Part shown: positions 23,497 to 31,188 of the stretch, in pieces
How the letters are laid out: each line of letters starts with the position of its first letter
How positions within the stretch are numbered: the stretch's first letter is position 1
Assembly: GCA_948868795.1 (NCBI GenBank)
Contig: CAQRDK010000011.1
Location: 1 to 37,758, forward strand
DNA from: an uncultured Candidatus Saccharibacteria bacterium
Lineage (GTDB): Bacteria; Patescibacteriota; Saccharimonadia; Saccharimonadales; Saccharimonadaceae
Direction of reading: 5' to 3'
Length of the DNA: 37,758 nucleotides
Position numbers and translations under genes: made by a program
The notes under the pieces: model-generated
Database searches by the model: none
Seen by the model: the letters and a program-made list of their open reading frames with translations, nothing else
Told to the model about the DNA's origin: nothing

Positions 23497-24929
23497 TGCC
23501 CGCTTCACCCATCGTCCAACAAATCATCTCCAAGCTGGAAGACAAGAATCTTCTCATCCTTGGCTTTGGCCTAGAAGGACTATCAACCTACCGTTTCATT
23601 CGCCGACACCTTCCGAATCAACACATCACTATCGCCGACCAAAACGAGCTAAAAACCAGCCCTCTCCTTCAAGAAGACCAAAACCTCACTCTCATCTCCG
23701 GGCCGAATTACCTCGACCGCCTCGAAGACTACGACTTAATCCTCAAATCCCCCGGCATCAGTTTCAAAAATATCGACTATTCAAATTTCCAAGGCAAAAT
23801 CACTTCCGAGCTCGAACTTATCCTCGAAGTAAACCGCGAAAACATCATCGGCATCACCGGCACTAAAGGCAAAAGCACCACCTCCAGTCTCGTCTACGCC
23901 ATCCTTCAAGCGAATCATCGCGACTCACGCCTCCTCGGCAATATCGGCACCCCAATTTTTGACGAAATCGAACACATCTCTCCTGAGACCATGCTCGTCC
24001 TCGAAATGTCCAGCCACCAACTCGAGTTTATCAAAACTTCGCCTCACATCGGCGCCATCCTCAACTTGTTCGAAGACCATCTCGACGCCGCTGGCAGCGT
24101 CAAACACTATCATTGGTCAAAACTCAACCTTTTCCGTCACATGACCAAAAACGATCTTGCAATATATTGCGCCGACAACCCCGCTCTTCAGCAGCACATA
24201 CTGAACGACAACTTCCGCGCCCAACTTATCAGCATCAGTGCAGACCCAGAAATCGCCGCCAATGTTGAACTACGAAACGGACAAGTCTATTGCCACGAAA
24301 CTCCGCTTTACGATATTGCGAGCGACCGCCATCTCCTCGGCCAGCATAACCTCGAAAACATTATGGTTGCGCTCACTATTGCGCACTTCCTCGGCCTCGA
24401 TTCTAAAATCAGTCAGACCGCCGTCAACAATTTCCAACCCCTCGAACACCGCCTCGAAAAAGTCGCTACCGTCGACAATATAACTTATTACAACGACGTC
24501 ATCGCGACCATTCCCGCCGCAACCATCAACGCTATCAAAAGTCTCGGCAATGTTGACGCGCTAATTTTCGGCGGTCTCGACCGCGGCATCGATTACACGG
24601 ATTTCATTGTTTTCCTTGAGTCTTCCAATATTAATCATTTTATTTGTATGCCTTCGACCGGGCATTCTATCGGCCAACAGCTCGACGCACAGAGAACTCA
24701 TTTCGTCAACACGCTAGAAGAAGCTGTCGCTCTCGCCGCTAAAGTTACCGCAAAAAACTCTGTCTGTCTCCTCTCTCCCGCCGCCGCTAGTTACGAATTT
24801 TACAAAAACTTCCAAGAAAAGGGCCGCGCTTATAAACAACTCGTTCACCAGCTCGCCAGCCAAAAACAACTTGCCGACAGAACCGAAAATACAGCGCCAA
24901 ACGCCACCTCGAAAGGTCAGCATGCCTAG
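23496..24929 (+). CDS. murD: UDP-N-acetylmuramoyl-L-alanine--glutamate ligase (MurD type, probably MurD2)
   Basis: Mur ligase adding glutamate to UDP-MurNAc-L-Ala. 477 residues. The N-terminal Rossmann-like domain reads LLILGFGLEGLSTYRFI. The ATP site is GITGTKGKSTTSS (P-loop about residues 122-128). Also present are the EMSSHQLEFIKTSPHIGAILNLFEDHLDAAGS central motifs, LGQHNLENIMVALTIA, and the C-terminal domain with LEHRLEKVATVDNITYYNDVIATIPAATINAI and LLSPAAASYEFYKNFQEKG. All normal MurD landmarks are seen. Classical MurD uses D-Glu. Pairing with MurL suggests L-Glu here, which sequence alone cannot prove. Its stop overlaps the prfB start by 8 nt. Confidence 0.93.
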   Translation: MPASPIVQQIISKLEDKNLLILGFGLEGLSTYRFIRRHLPNQHITIADQNELKTSPLLQEDQNLTLISGPNYLDRLEDYDLILKSPGISFKNIDYSNFQGKITSELELILEVNRENIIGITGTKGKSTTSSLVYAILQANHRDSRLLGNIGTPIFDEIEHISPETMLVLEMSSHQLEFIKTSPHIGAILNLFEDHLDAAGSVKHYHWSKLNLFRHMTKNDLAIYCADNPALQQHILNDNFRAQLISISADPEIAANVELRNGQVYCHETPLYDIASDRHLLGQHNLENIMVALTIAHFLGLDSKISQTAVNNFQPLEHRLEKVATVDNITYYNDVIATIPAATINAIKSLGNVDALIFGGLDRGIDYTDFIVFLESSNINHFICMPSTGHSIGQQLDAQRTHFVNTLEEAVALAAKVTAKNSVCLLSPAAASYEFYKNFQEKGRAYKQLVHQLASQKQLADRTENTAPNATSKGQHA

Positions 24930-26004
24930 CCCACTCCAAAATCGCCTTGAAAGTCTCCAGCAAGAACTCGATAACTCTTGGCAAAGACTTAAACTCGACG
25001 AAAAGCTCGCCGAGATCGAAAAACTCGAAGCCGAAGTTGCTGAACCAGAAATTTGGCTCAACCCCGACCATGCCCGCACCCAAAACGAAAAGCTCGCCCG
25101 CCTGAGCGACGAAACGCAGCCCTGGAAATTACTCAAAGTTCAGCTGAACGACTTGAATGAACTTATCTCCCTCGATGATCCCGACTTAAACTCAGAACTC
25201 GAAGAACAACTTGAAGCCCTCGAAAATAACTTATCCGAACTAAAAAAACTCCTCCGCTTCACCGGAAAGTATGATAAAAACAACGCTATCTTGCGCATCA
25301 CTTCCGGTGTCGGCGGTACCGAAGCTATGGACTGGGCTAGCATGCTCGAACGCATGTATCTGCGCTGGGCTGAGCGCAAAAACTTCAAAGTCGCTTGTCT
25401 CGAACGCTCCGCCGGCGAAGAGGCCGGCATCAAAACCGCCGTCTATGAAATCTCTGGCGCCAATGTCTACGGACTTCTAAAAAGCGAACACGGCGTTCAT
25501 CGCCTCGTCAGACTTTCGCCCTTCAACGCCGACAACCTTCGTCAGACCTCCTTTGCTCTCGTCGAAATCTTACCAATTATCGAAAATAACGATGAGCTAA
25601 AAATCGACGACAAAGACCTACGGATTGACGTCTATCATTCCGGCGGTCACGGCGGTCAAAGCGTCAACACGACCAACTCCGCCGTCCGCATTACTCATCT
25701 CCCGACCAGCACCGTCGTCGCCATCCAGAATGAACGTTCCCAACTCCAGAACAAAGAAAAGGCCATGGAGATTCTCCGCGGGAAACTCCTTCAAATGCAG
25801 CAAGAACAACACGCCGAAAGCATCGACAAGCTCCGCGCCGGAGAATCCGCTAAATGGGGCCAGCAAATTCGTAACTACGTCCTCCAGCCCTATAAGCTCG
25901 TCAAAGATACTCGCACTAAACACGAAAACAAAGACCCTGACGCCGTACTTGACGGTAAATTCGATGACTTTATCGACGCTTACTTAGAGCAAACCTCCGT
26001 CTAG
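24922..26004 (+). CDS. prfB: Peptide chain release factor 2
   Basis: Recognises UAA and UGA and triggers peptide release. 360 residues. The ATG at 24922 overlaps the murD stop and follows GAAAGGTCAGC. An earlier in-frame start at 24871 would overlap murD by 59 nt and is not needed. The N-terminal coiled coil is followed by the RF2-type codon-recognition tripeptide SPF (RLVRLSPFN) and the catalytic GGQ in HSGGHGGQSVNTTNSAVRITH. No programmed frameshift site, as in many RF2 genes, is apparent. Its presence supports UGA as a stop codon here. In Bacillus-type genomes prfB directly follows secA. Here three genes intervene. Confidence 0.97.
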   Translation: MPSPLQNRLESLQQELDNSWQRLKLDEKLAEIEKLEAEVAEPEIWLNPDHARTQNEKLARLSDETQPWKLLKVQLNDLNELISLDDPDLNSELEEQLEALENNLSELKKLLRFTGKYDKNNAILRITSGVGGTEAMDWASMLERMYLRWAERKNFKVACLERSAGEEAGIKTAVYEISGANVYGLLKSEHGVHRLVRLSPFNADNLRQTSFALVEILPIIENNDELKIDDKDLRIDVYHSGGHGGQSVNTTNSAVRITHLPTSTVVAIQNERSQLQNKEKAMEILRGKLLQMQQEQHAESIDKLRAGESAKWGQQIRNYVLQPYKLVKDTRTKHENKDPDAVLDGKFDDFIDAYLEQTSV

Positions 26005-26024
26005 AACTTATAAACACAAACGTC

Positions 26025-26053
26025 TTGCCGCTCGATAATTCTTGTGGTATTAT
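26025..26053 (+). promoter_or_regulatory. ftsE promoter giving a leaderless mRNA
   Basis: TTGCCG (26025-26030), 17 nt and TATTAT (26048-26053), then 6 nt to the ATG at 26060. An overlapping TATAAT at 26051 would start transcription inside the gene. Confidence 0.65.
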
Positions 26054-26059
26054 AATAGT

Positions 26060-27241
26060 ATGATCTTGCTTGACCGCGTAACTAAGACCTACCCAGGCGA
26101 TGAGGAACCGGCGCTCGATAATATTTCTCTCCACATCGAGCCGCATGAGTTCGTTTTTTTGGTCGGCAAATCCGGCGCTGGTAAATCTACTTTGATAAAA
26201 ATGATCACAAAGGAAGAGCAGCCCGACTCTGGCAAAATCGTCATCGGCGGCATTGACCTCGATTATGTTCGCCGTCGCCATATTCCACACTATCGCCGTC
26301 GCCTTGGTGTTGTTTTTCAAGATTATAAGTTACTCCCGACTCGCACCGTTTTCGAGAACGTCGCTTTTGCTCTCGAAATTGCCGGCATGAGCAACCGCGA
26401 AATCAACAAAACCGTCCCGAAAGTCCTCGATCTCGTCGATCTCGAAAACAAAGCTAACAAATTCCCAACCACTCTCTCCGGTGGGGAACGTCAGCGCGTT
26501 AGTATTGCTCGCTCTGTTGCGCGCCAACCAAAAATCCTAATTGCCGACGAGCCGACCGGCAATCTCGACAAACTCACTCGCCAAGAAATCATCGAGCTTC
26601 TTCAAAAAATCAACGATTTCGGCACAACCCTCCTCGTGACTACGCATGACGAGAATATCGTCAACGACCTCGGCAAGCGCGTCGTCACCTTAAAGGCTGG
26701 TCGCATTGTCGACGATCAAAAATACCACGGTGTTTATCGCCTCGATAGCGCACCCGAACCAGAAGTCATTCCCGAACCAGAGCAGCCGCTTATCATCAGC
26801 CAGCAGCCAATCATCCAGCGCGTCGCCTCGCTAAATAGTCGCCCGAATGGTCGCCCAAAGAACAACCAGCGCCTCACCTCCTCCTTGCAATACACCATGA
26901 AAATCGACCACAAAGCCAATCATTCCACCATCCCATCCAATCCCAAAACCGCTCCTAAACCCGTTAATAACCCCGCTAAAGCTCAAAAGAACCAAAGCAA
27001 ACCAGCTCCGGCCCAAGTCAAACCCGAACCAGCCCCGCAAAAACCAGCCACTCCGCCCAAAAAATATGCCCGCGACTCCGCCAATCAATGGTACACTGCC
27101 AGTAAACCCCTCAAAGCTGCACCAAAGCTCAGTAATCTCAGTCTCGGTCAAACCGTCAAGTTAAAGCCCGCCCCCAGTATTAAACAAGCTGTCGCGAGCC
27201 GCAAAAACTTACCCAAAAATAAACAAAAACGCGTAATCTAA
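26060..27241 (+). CDS. ftsE: Cell division ATP-binding protein FtsE with a long Pro/Lys-rich tail
   Basis: Cytoplasmic ABC ATPase that, with FtsX, switches on a peptidoglycan hydrolase. Residues 1-220 are a complete ABC domain: Walker A GKSGAGKST (36-44), VFQDYKLLPTRTVFENVAF Q-loop region, signature LSGGERQRV (139-147), Walker B ILIADEPTGNLD and the switch His in TTHDENIV. The usual length is about 225 residues. Here about 165 more follow, rich in Pro, Lys, Gln and Asn (for example QVKPEPAPQKPATPPKK) with a basic end, probably disordered. The ATG at 26060 is leaderless with no ribosome binding site. ftsX follows after 18 nt. Confidence 0.95.
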   Translation: MILLDRVTKTYPGDEEPALDNISLHIEPHEFVFLVGKSGAGKSTLIKMITKEEQPDSGKIVIGGIDLDYVRRRHIPHYRRRLGVVFQDYKLLPTRTVFENVAFALEIAGMSNREINKTVPKVLDLVDLENKANKFPTTLSGGERQRVSIARSVARQPKILIADEPTGNLDKLTRQEIIELLQKINDFGTTLLVTTHDENIVNDLGKRVVTLKAGRIVDDQKYHGVYRLDSAPEPEVIPEPEQPLIISQQPIIQRVASLNSRPNGRPKNNQRLTSSLQYTMKIDHKANHSTIPSNPKTAPKPVNNPAKAQKNQSKPAPAQVKPEPAPQKPATPPKKYARDSANQWYTASKPLKAAPKLSNLSLGQTVKLKPAPSIKQAVASRKNLPKNKQKRVI

Positions 27242-27259
27242 GCCTAAAAGGTCGAAAAC

Positions 27260-28297
27260 ATGTCGAAAGAACTTACAAACAAGCCAAAACCAAGCAAAGT
27301 TGTTCGCGAGAAGCAAAAAGAACACCTCAAAACTCTCGTCGAAAACAGTAGCGTTAGTCGCGTCCGCAACACTAGCCGCATTGTTAAATATGGTGCCGCT
27401 AGTTTCACTCGCAACATCTGGCTTTCCATCGCAGCAACTCTCGTCATGACCGTCACACTCGTCATCCTACTTGTCACCATCGGAGCCAGTCTTATTCTGA
27501 CCTCCACCGCCGAAACTATGCAACAAAAAATCGACATCACCGTCTTCTTTCAGCCTGGCACCGACCCAGAGATCCTCGCTACCATGGCCGACGAAATGCG
27601 CACCGACAACAACGTTAGCAGTGTCGACATCGCCAGTTCACAAGACGAATTCGACGCCCTAATCGAAGAGAACAAAGACAACGCCGACCTTCTCGCCGCT
27701 TTCCAGGACGAAACTATGTACCAGACCATGCTTAGCACCATGCCAGCCACCATGCGTATTAAGGTTTATAATGCGAACGATTTAAGTAGTATTCGCAACA
27801 TCGTCGAGACGAACGAACTTTTCCAAGCCAACCTTAGCGAAGACAAAGAGCCAACTTACGACGCGAACCAAGCCGAAATCCAAACCATCAACTCCTGGGC
27901 TACCATCGCCAAAAACGGCGGCCTCATTCTCGGCGCCATCTTCATCGTCATCTCTGTCCTCGTCATTTTCAACACGATCCGCATGGCAATTTTCTCCCGC
28001 CGCGAAGAAATCTACATGATGAAACTTGTCGGCGCTGACACTAGCTTCATCCGTGGCCCCTTCCTCATCGAAGCCCAAATCAGTGGCATCATTTCTGGAC
28101 TTCTCGCCAGCACGCTTGCCTACATCGGCTTTCGCTTTATCGCACCCAATCTCGCCTCATACGGCATCGACATTAGCCTCGTTTCCGACCTCATGGGTAC
28201 CAGCAAACTCGTTCTTGTCTATCTCGGCGTCGTTGGCGTTGGCATCCTCATCGGCACCGTCTCCGCCCGCCTCGCCATGCAAAAGTACCTCAAGTAG
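27260..28297 (+). CDS. ftsX: Cell division protein FtsX
   Basis: Membrane partner of FtsE. 345 residues. The ATG at 27260 follows AAAAGGTCGAAAAC. A basic N-terminal cytoplasmic stretch of about 50 residues leads to the first membrane helix (about 54-80). The extracellular domain (IDITVFFQPGTDPEILATMADEM, about 90-205) is the hydrolase-binding loop, and three further helices follow (about 218-240, 265-290, 310-335). RREEIYMMKLVGADTSFIRGPFLIEAQ matches the conserved coupling segment. It is in operon with ftsE, and the presumed target hydrolase is the next gene. Confidence 0.95.
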   Translation: MSKELTNKPKPSKVVREKQKEHLKTLVENSSVSRVRNTSRIVKYGAASFTRNIWLSIAATLVMTVTLVILLVTIGASLILTSTAETMQQKIDITVFFQPGTDPEILATMADEMRTDNNVSSVDIASSQDEFDALIEENKDNADLLAAFQDETMYQTMLSTMPATMRIKVYNANDLSSIRNIVETNELFQANLSEDKEPTYDANQAEIQTINSWATIAKNGGLILGAIFIVISVLVIFNTIRMAIFSRREEIYMMKLVGADTSFIRGPFLIEAQISGIISGLLASTLAYIGFRFIAPNLASYGIDISLVSDLMGTSKLVLVYLGVVGVGILIGTVSARLAMQKYLK

Positions 28298-28305
28298 AAA
28301 ACAGC

Positions 28306-28334
28306 TTTACTTTTTAGCGTAAGCATGATATATA
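28306..28334 (+). promoter_or_regulatory. Promoter of the CHAP hydrolase, leaderless
   Basis: TTTACT (28306-28311), 17 nt and TATATA (28329-28334), then 6 nt to the ATG at 28341. Confidence 0.55.
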
Positions 28335-28340
28335 TTAACT

Positions 28341-29516
28341 ATGGCTATTCACAAAAACTCCCAAAAAAGTCGAAAACATAAAACTGTTGGTCTGCGCAAA
28401 GTTATTGCTATCGCCGCAGTAGTCTCTGCAATTTTAATTAGTGAATCTTTTATATTTGAAACTAGCGAAGAAGTTCAGGCCTACCCCGCCGGCTGCGTCA
28501 CTCAAGCCTGCCGCGAAGCATCCGACCGCGCCACCGCTTCCGCGAATCGCGCCCGCGAGCTCGCCGCTAGCGCTCAGACCTTGGAGAACGAAGTCAATCG
28601 TCTAAACGCCGAAATCGCCATGCTTGAAGACGAAATCGCCATGAACCAAGCCATCGCGAACGATCTCCAAGCTCAAATCATCTTAAACGAAGCCAAGCTC
28701 AATCTCCAGCAATCCGCCCTCGCAAAGCTCCTCGTCGATATGCACTTTGACGAAGAACCTGACGCAATTTTAGTCCTCGCTAGCAGCAACTCTCTTGGCG
28801 ACCTCGCCGAACGCCAAACCCGCCAGACCAACGCCAAAACCCAAGTCACCACTTCCGCTGAAGCTATCAAAACCCTCAAAGAAGAACTCGAAGGTCAAAA
28901 ATCCAGCGTCGATGCCCTAATCGCAAGCGCCGAAGCCACACGCACCGAGATTTCTAATCGCCGCAACGAGCAGCAAGCACTTATTGCTCGCTACGAAAAC
29001 GATTCCGCCGCCTACGAACGCGACGCTGCCGCCGCTCGCGAAACCATGCAAAAAGAAATTGCTGCCGAAATCGCCAAATACAACAATGGCGGTGTTGTCG
29101 GCGAAGGCTACAACTCTTACCCTTGGGCACATCGCTGCCCTCAAGACAATGTCGGATACATCGTCGTCGGCGGCTATGTCTGCCAATGCACCAGCTACGC
29201 CGGCTGGAAGGCACAGGAATACTTCGGTATCTATATCTCATCTTGGGGCGACGCTAAAAGCTGGGGCTACAGCGCTCAGCGCGCCGGCTACGTCGTGAAC
29301 GATACTCCCGCTCCGCACACTATCGCATATAGCACATCCGGTATTTACGGACATGTTATGTGGGTTGAAAGTATCAACGCCAACGGCACTATTAACCTCA
29401 CCGAATATAACAACAGTGCTAGTTCGAAGAGCCATCTCCCTGGCGACTTCGGCGCCCGCTACAACGTCAACCCTGCTCTCTACCGCTACATCCACCTCGA
29501 CCAACGCCTCTGGTAA
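28341..29516 (+). CDS. PcsB-like peptidoglycan hydrolase with coiled coil and CHAP domain
   Basis: 391 residues. The basic N-terminus and hydrophobic segment (about 19-38) form a signal peptide, with probable cleavage after EVQAYPA or nearby. Residues about 60-245 are a long coiled coil rich in Ala, Glu and Leu, the part by which PcsB-type enzymes bind FtsX. The C-terminal CHAP domain has the catalytic Cys283 in CQCTSYAGWKA and His338 in YGHVMWVESIN. CHAP domains cut peptide cross-bridges or N-acetylmuramoyl-L-alanine bonds. Location directly after ftsEX supports activation by FtsEX at division sites. It appears to have its own leaderless promoter and is closed by a strong terminator. Confidence 0.92.
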   Translation: MAIHKNSQKSRKHKTVGLRKVIAIAAVVSAILISESFIFETSEEVQAYPAGCVTQACREASDRATASANRARELAASAQTLENEVNRLNAEIAMLEDEIAMNQAIANDLQAQIILNEAKLNLQQSALAKLLVDMHFDEEPDAILVLASSNSLGDLAERQTRQTNAKTQVTTSAEAIKTLKEELEGQKSSVDALIASAEATRTEISNRRNEQQALIARYENDSAAYERDAAAARETMQKEIAAEIAKYNNGGVVGEGYNSYPWAHRCPQDNVGYIVVGGYVCQCTSYAGWKAQEYFGIYISSWGDAKSWGYSAQRAGYVVNDTPAPHTIAYSTSGIYGHVMWVESINANGTINLTEYNNSASSKSHLPGDFGARYNVNPALYRYIHLDQRLW

Positions 29517-29534
29517 CCCCTACATAGCCCAGAC

Positions 29535-29564
29535 AAAAGTGTTGTAATTTTTACAACACTTTTT
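29535..29564 (+). terminator. Terminator after the CHAP hydrolase
   Basis: AAAAGTGTTGTAA, loop TTT, TTACAACACTTTT: a perfect 13-bp stem followed by TC. The core resembles the TTGTTGTAA hairpin of the rplJ leader. Confidence 0.9.
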
Positions 29565-29594
29565 CTATACACCAAAATTATCCCGAAAACGTAG

Positions 29595-29600
29595 TATAAT
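29595..29600 (+). promoter_or_regulatory. -10 element of the S41 protease gene, leaderless
   Basis: TATAAT (29595-29600), 7 nt, then ATG at 29608. The -35 is weak. Confidence 0.6.
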
Positions 29601-29607
29601 AATATAT

Positions 29608-30801
29608 ATGTCTAAAAAATGGGAAGAACGACAAGTTAGCCTCGGCGGCGCAATCATCACCGGCGCAGTCACCTTAATCATCGGGCTCTTTGTCGGCATC
29701 AACTGGAATAATATCTCCTCAACTTTCTTACCTTATCTCGGCGTCAAGACGACGACTGCGAACGACTGGTCCGCCCTCGACGAAGTCTATTCGACCCTCG
29801 TCCAAAATTATGACGGCGAAGTCAGCAAAGAAGAAATCATCGAAGGCGCGAAAAAGGGAATTGTCGCCGCTGTTGGCGACGTTTATACCGCCTACATGAC
29901 GCCGGAAGAAGCTAAAGAATACGAAGCCTCTCTCCACGGCGACGTCGGCGCTGGCATCGGTATCGAAATGGCGCTCCGCGACGGCTATGTCCGCGTCCTC
30001 CGCACCCTTCCCGACAACCCCGCTGGTAAAGCCGGCATAAAAGCCGGTGACATCATCTACAAGATTGACGACGAAGAAGTCTACGCCGAAGGCTCCGATG
30101 TTATCGCCTCGAAGTTACGTGGCGCCGCCGGAACTACGGTCAAACTTACTGTCGTCCGCGATGGCGAAGAAAAATCCTTTGAGCTCACTCGCGAGACTAT
30201 CAACAATGTTTCCGCCTATGCCACTTACGACGGCTCGACCGCCATTATTACCGTCACTCGCTTCGACAGTAACACTGGCACTCTTGTCCAAAAAATAGTC
30301 GCCGACGAATTCCCGAAACATAATGTCAAGAAAGTCATCCTCGATCTCCGCAACAACGGCGGCGGATATGTCTCCGCTGCGAAAGATCTTCTCTCCCTCT
30401 GGGTTGACGGAGACGTCGTCCTTGTTCAAAAAACTAACGGTATCACCCACGACACGACTTACGCCAACCGCGGCCAGGCGAAACTCGCCGACATCCCGAC
30501 CGTCGTCCTCGTCAACGGCAGCACCGCTTCCGCCTCCGAAATCGTCGCCGGCGCACTCAAAGATTACAAAAAAGCCACGATTCTCGGCGAAACCACCTTC
30601 GGCAAAGGCGTCGTCCAGACCCTCTTCGACCTCTCGAAAGGCAGCCTCCTCAAAGTCACTACCGCCCGCTGGTACACCCCGAACGGCTCCAGTATTAATG
30701 GTGAGGGTATCACGCCCAATGTTGAAGTCGAGCTAACTTACGACGATACCAACATGGGCCGCGACCCCCAGCTCGACGCCGCCAAAAAACTCGAATTGTG
30801 A
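29608..30801 (+). CDS. ctpA: C-terminal processing protease, S41 family
   Basis: 397 residues. One N-terminal membrane helix (about 12-32) places the rest outside the cytoplasm. A PDZ domain spans about 108-190 (GAGIGIEM...NPAGKAGIKAGDIIYKIDDEEV). The protease core has the Ser308-Lys333 dyad in NGSTASASEIVAGAL and TTFGKGVVQT, and DLRNNGGGYVSAA. Substrate termini are tethered by the PDZ. In Bacillus-type genomes ctpB follows ftsEX, and S41 proteases often control levels of wall hydrolases, so the neighbouring CHAP enzyme is a natural candidate substrate (inference). The ATG at 29608 is leaderless. The stop is TGA. Confidence 0.95.
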   Translation: MSKKWEERQVSLGGAIITGAVTLIIGLFVGINWNNISSTFLPYLGVKTTTANDWSALDEVYSTLVQNYDGEVSKEEIIEGAKKGIVAAVGDVYTAYMTPEEAKEYEASLHGDVGAGIGIEMALRDGYVRVLRTLPDNPAGKAGIKAGDIIYKIDDEEVYAEGSDVIASKLRGAAGTTVKLTVVRDGEEKSFELTRETINNVSAYATYDGSTAIITVTRFDSNTGTLVQKIVADEFPKHNVKKVILDLRNNGGGYVSAAKDLLSLWVDGDVVLVQKTNGITHDTTYANRGQAKLADIPTVVLVNGSTASASEIVAGALKDYKKATILGETTFGKGVVQTLFDLSKGSLLKVTTARWYTPNGSSINGEGITPNVEVELTYDDTNMGRDPQLDAAKKLEL

Positions 30802-30807
30802 TATAAT
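30802..30807 (+). promoter_or_regulatory. Extended -10 element overlapping the ctpA stop
   Basis: TGA followed by TATAAT (30802-30807); 6 nt later an ATG at 30814. It may drive the structured element below. Confidence 0.55.
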
Positions 30808-30813
30808 AAAAAT

Positions 30814-30849
30814 ATGAACTGCGCGAAGTATCTATACAAAAGATTTTAA
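30814..30849 (+). CDS. Possible 11-residue leaderless ORF
   Basis: ATG at 30814, 6 nt after TATAAT, encodes MNCAKYLYKRF and stops at TAA inside the hairpin of 30819-30872. The spacing equals that of the real leaderless genes in this window. It is too short for composition tests and could equally be an untranslated RNA. Confidence 0.25.
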   Translation: MNCAKYLYKRF

Positions 30850-30872
30850 TCTTTTGGTGATACGAGCTGCAG
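30819..30872 (+). ncRNA. Structured element between ctpA and the glutaredoxin gene
   Basis: Nested pairing: CTGC/GCAG, a 5/5 internal loop, GTATC/GATAC, a 5/3 internal loop, then AAAAGAT/ATCTTTT around TTTA. It is preceded by its own -10. It could be a small RNA or a cis-acting leader. No family is recognised. Confidence 0.4.
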
Positions 30873-30876
30873 CATA

Positions 30877-30905
30877 ATTCTATTATAACTATGTTATAAT
30901 AGAAT
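30877..30905. promoter_or_regulatory. Perfect 12-bp inverted repeat over the glutaredoxin promoter
   Basis: ATTCTATTATAA, 5 nt, TTATAATAGAAT. The right arm contains the -10 TATAAT (30895-30900) lying 6 nt before the ATG at 30907. The left arm holds a mirror TATAAT on the minus strand. It fits a repressor operator. Confidence 0.65.
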
Positions 30906-30906
30906 T

Positions 30907-31173
30907 ATGATCAAAGTATACACCACCAAAACTTGTATTTATTGCCACGCCCTTATGGACTGGCTGGAACAACAGGGAATCAAATATCAAGAAATTGACG
31001 CAACCACCATGCCTGGCATCACCGCCGTTCCTGTCACCGAAATTAACGGCGAACACATCATCGGTTTCGACCGCGCCGCCATTAAACGCGCACTCGCCGA
31101 AGCTAACGCGGAAACCGAAGACGCCGACGATGAGAGCGCTAACGACCAGAACCAAGAAGACGCCGCAGCCTAA
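30907..31173 (+). CDS. Glutaredoxin-like protein
   Basis: 88 residues, thioredoxin fold. VYTTKTCIYCHALMDWLEQQGIKYQEID carries the dithiol CIYC (residues 10-13). AVPVTEINGEHIIGFDRAAI carries the cis-Pro loop and the glutathione-site-like GFD. The last 18 or so residues form an acidic tail (ETEDADDESANDQNQEDAAA region). Probable role: thiol-disulfide exchange, or electron donor to ribonucleotide reductase-like enzymes. CPR bacteria often lack glutathione synthesis, so the reductant may be thioredoxin reductase-like. The ATG is leaderless. The alpha/beta hydrolase follows after 15 nt. Confidence 0.92.
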   Translation: MIKVYTTKTCIYCHALMDWLEQQGIKYQEIDATTMPGITAVPVTEINGEHIIGFDRAAIKRALAEANAETEDADDESANDQNQEDAAA

Positions 31174-31188
31174 CTAAAACTTATTCCG

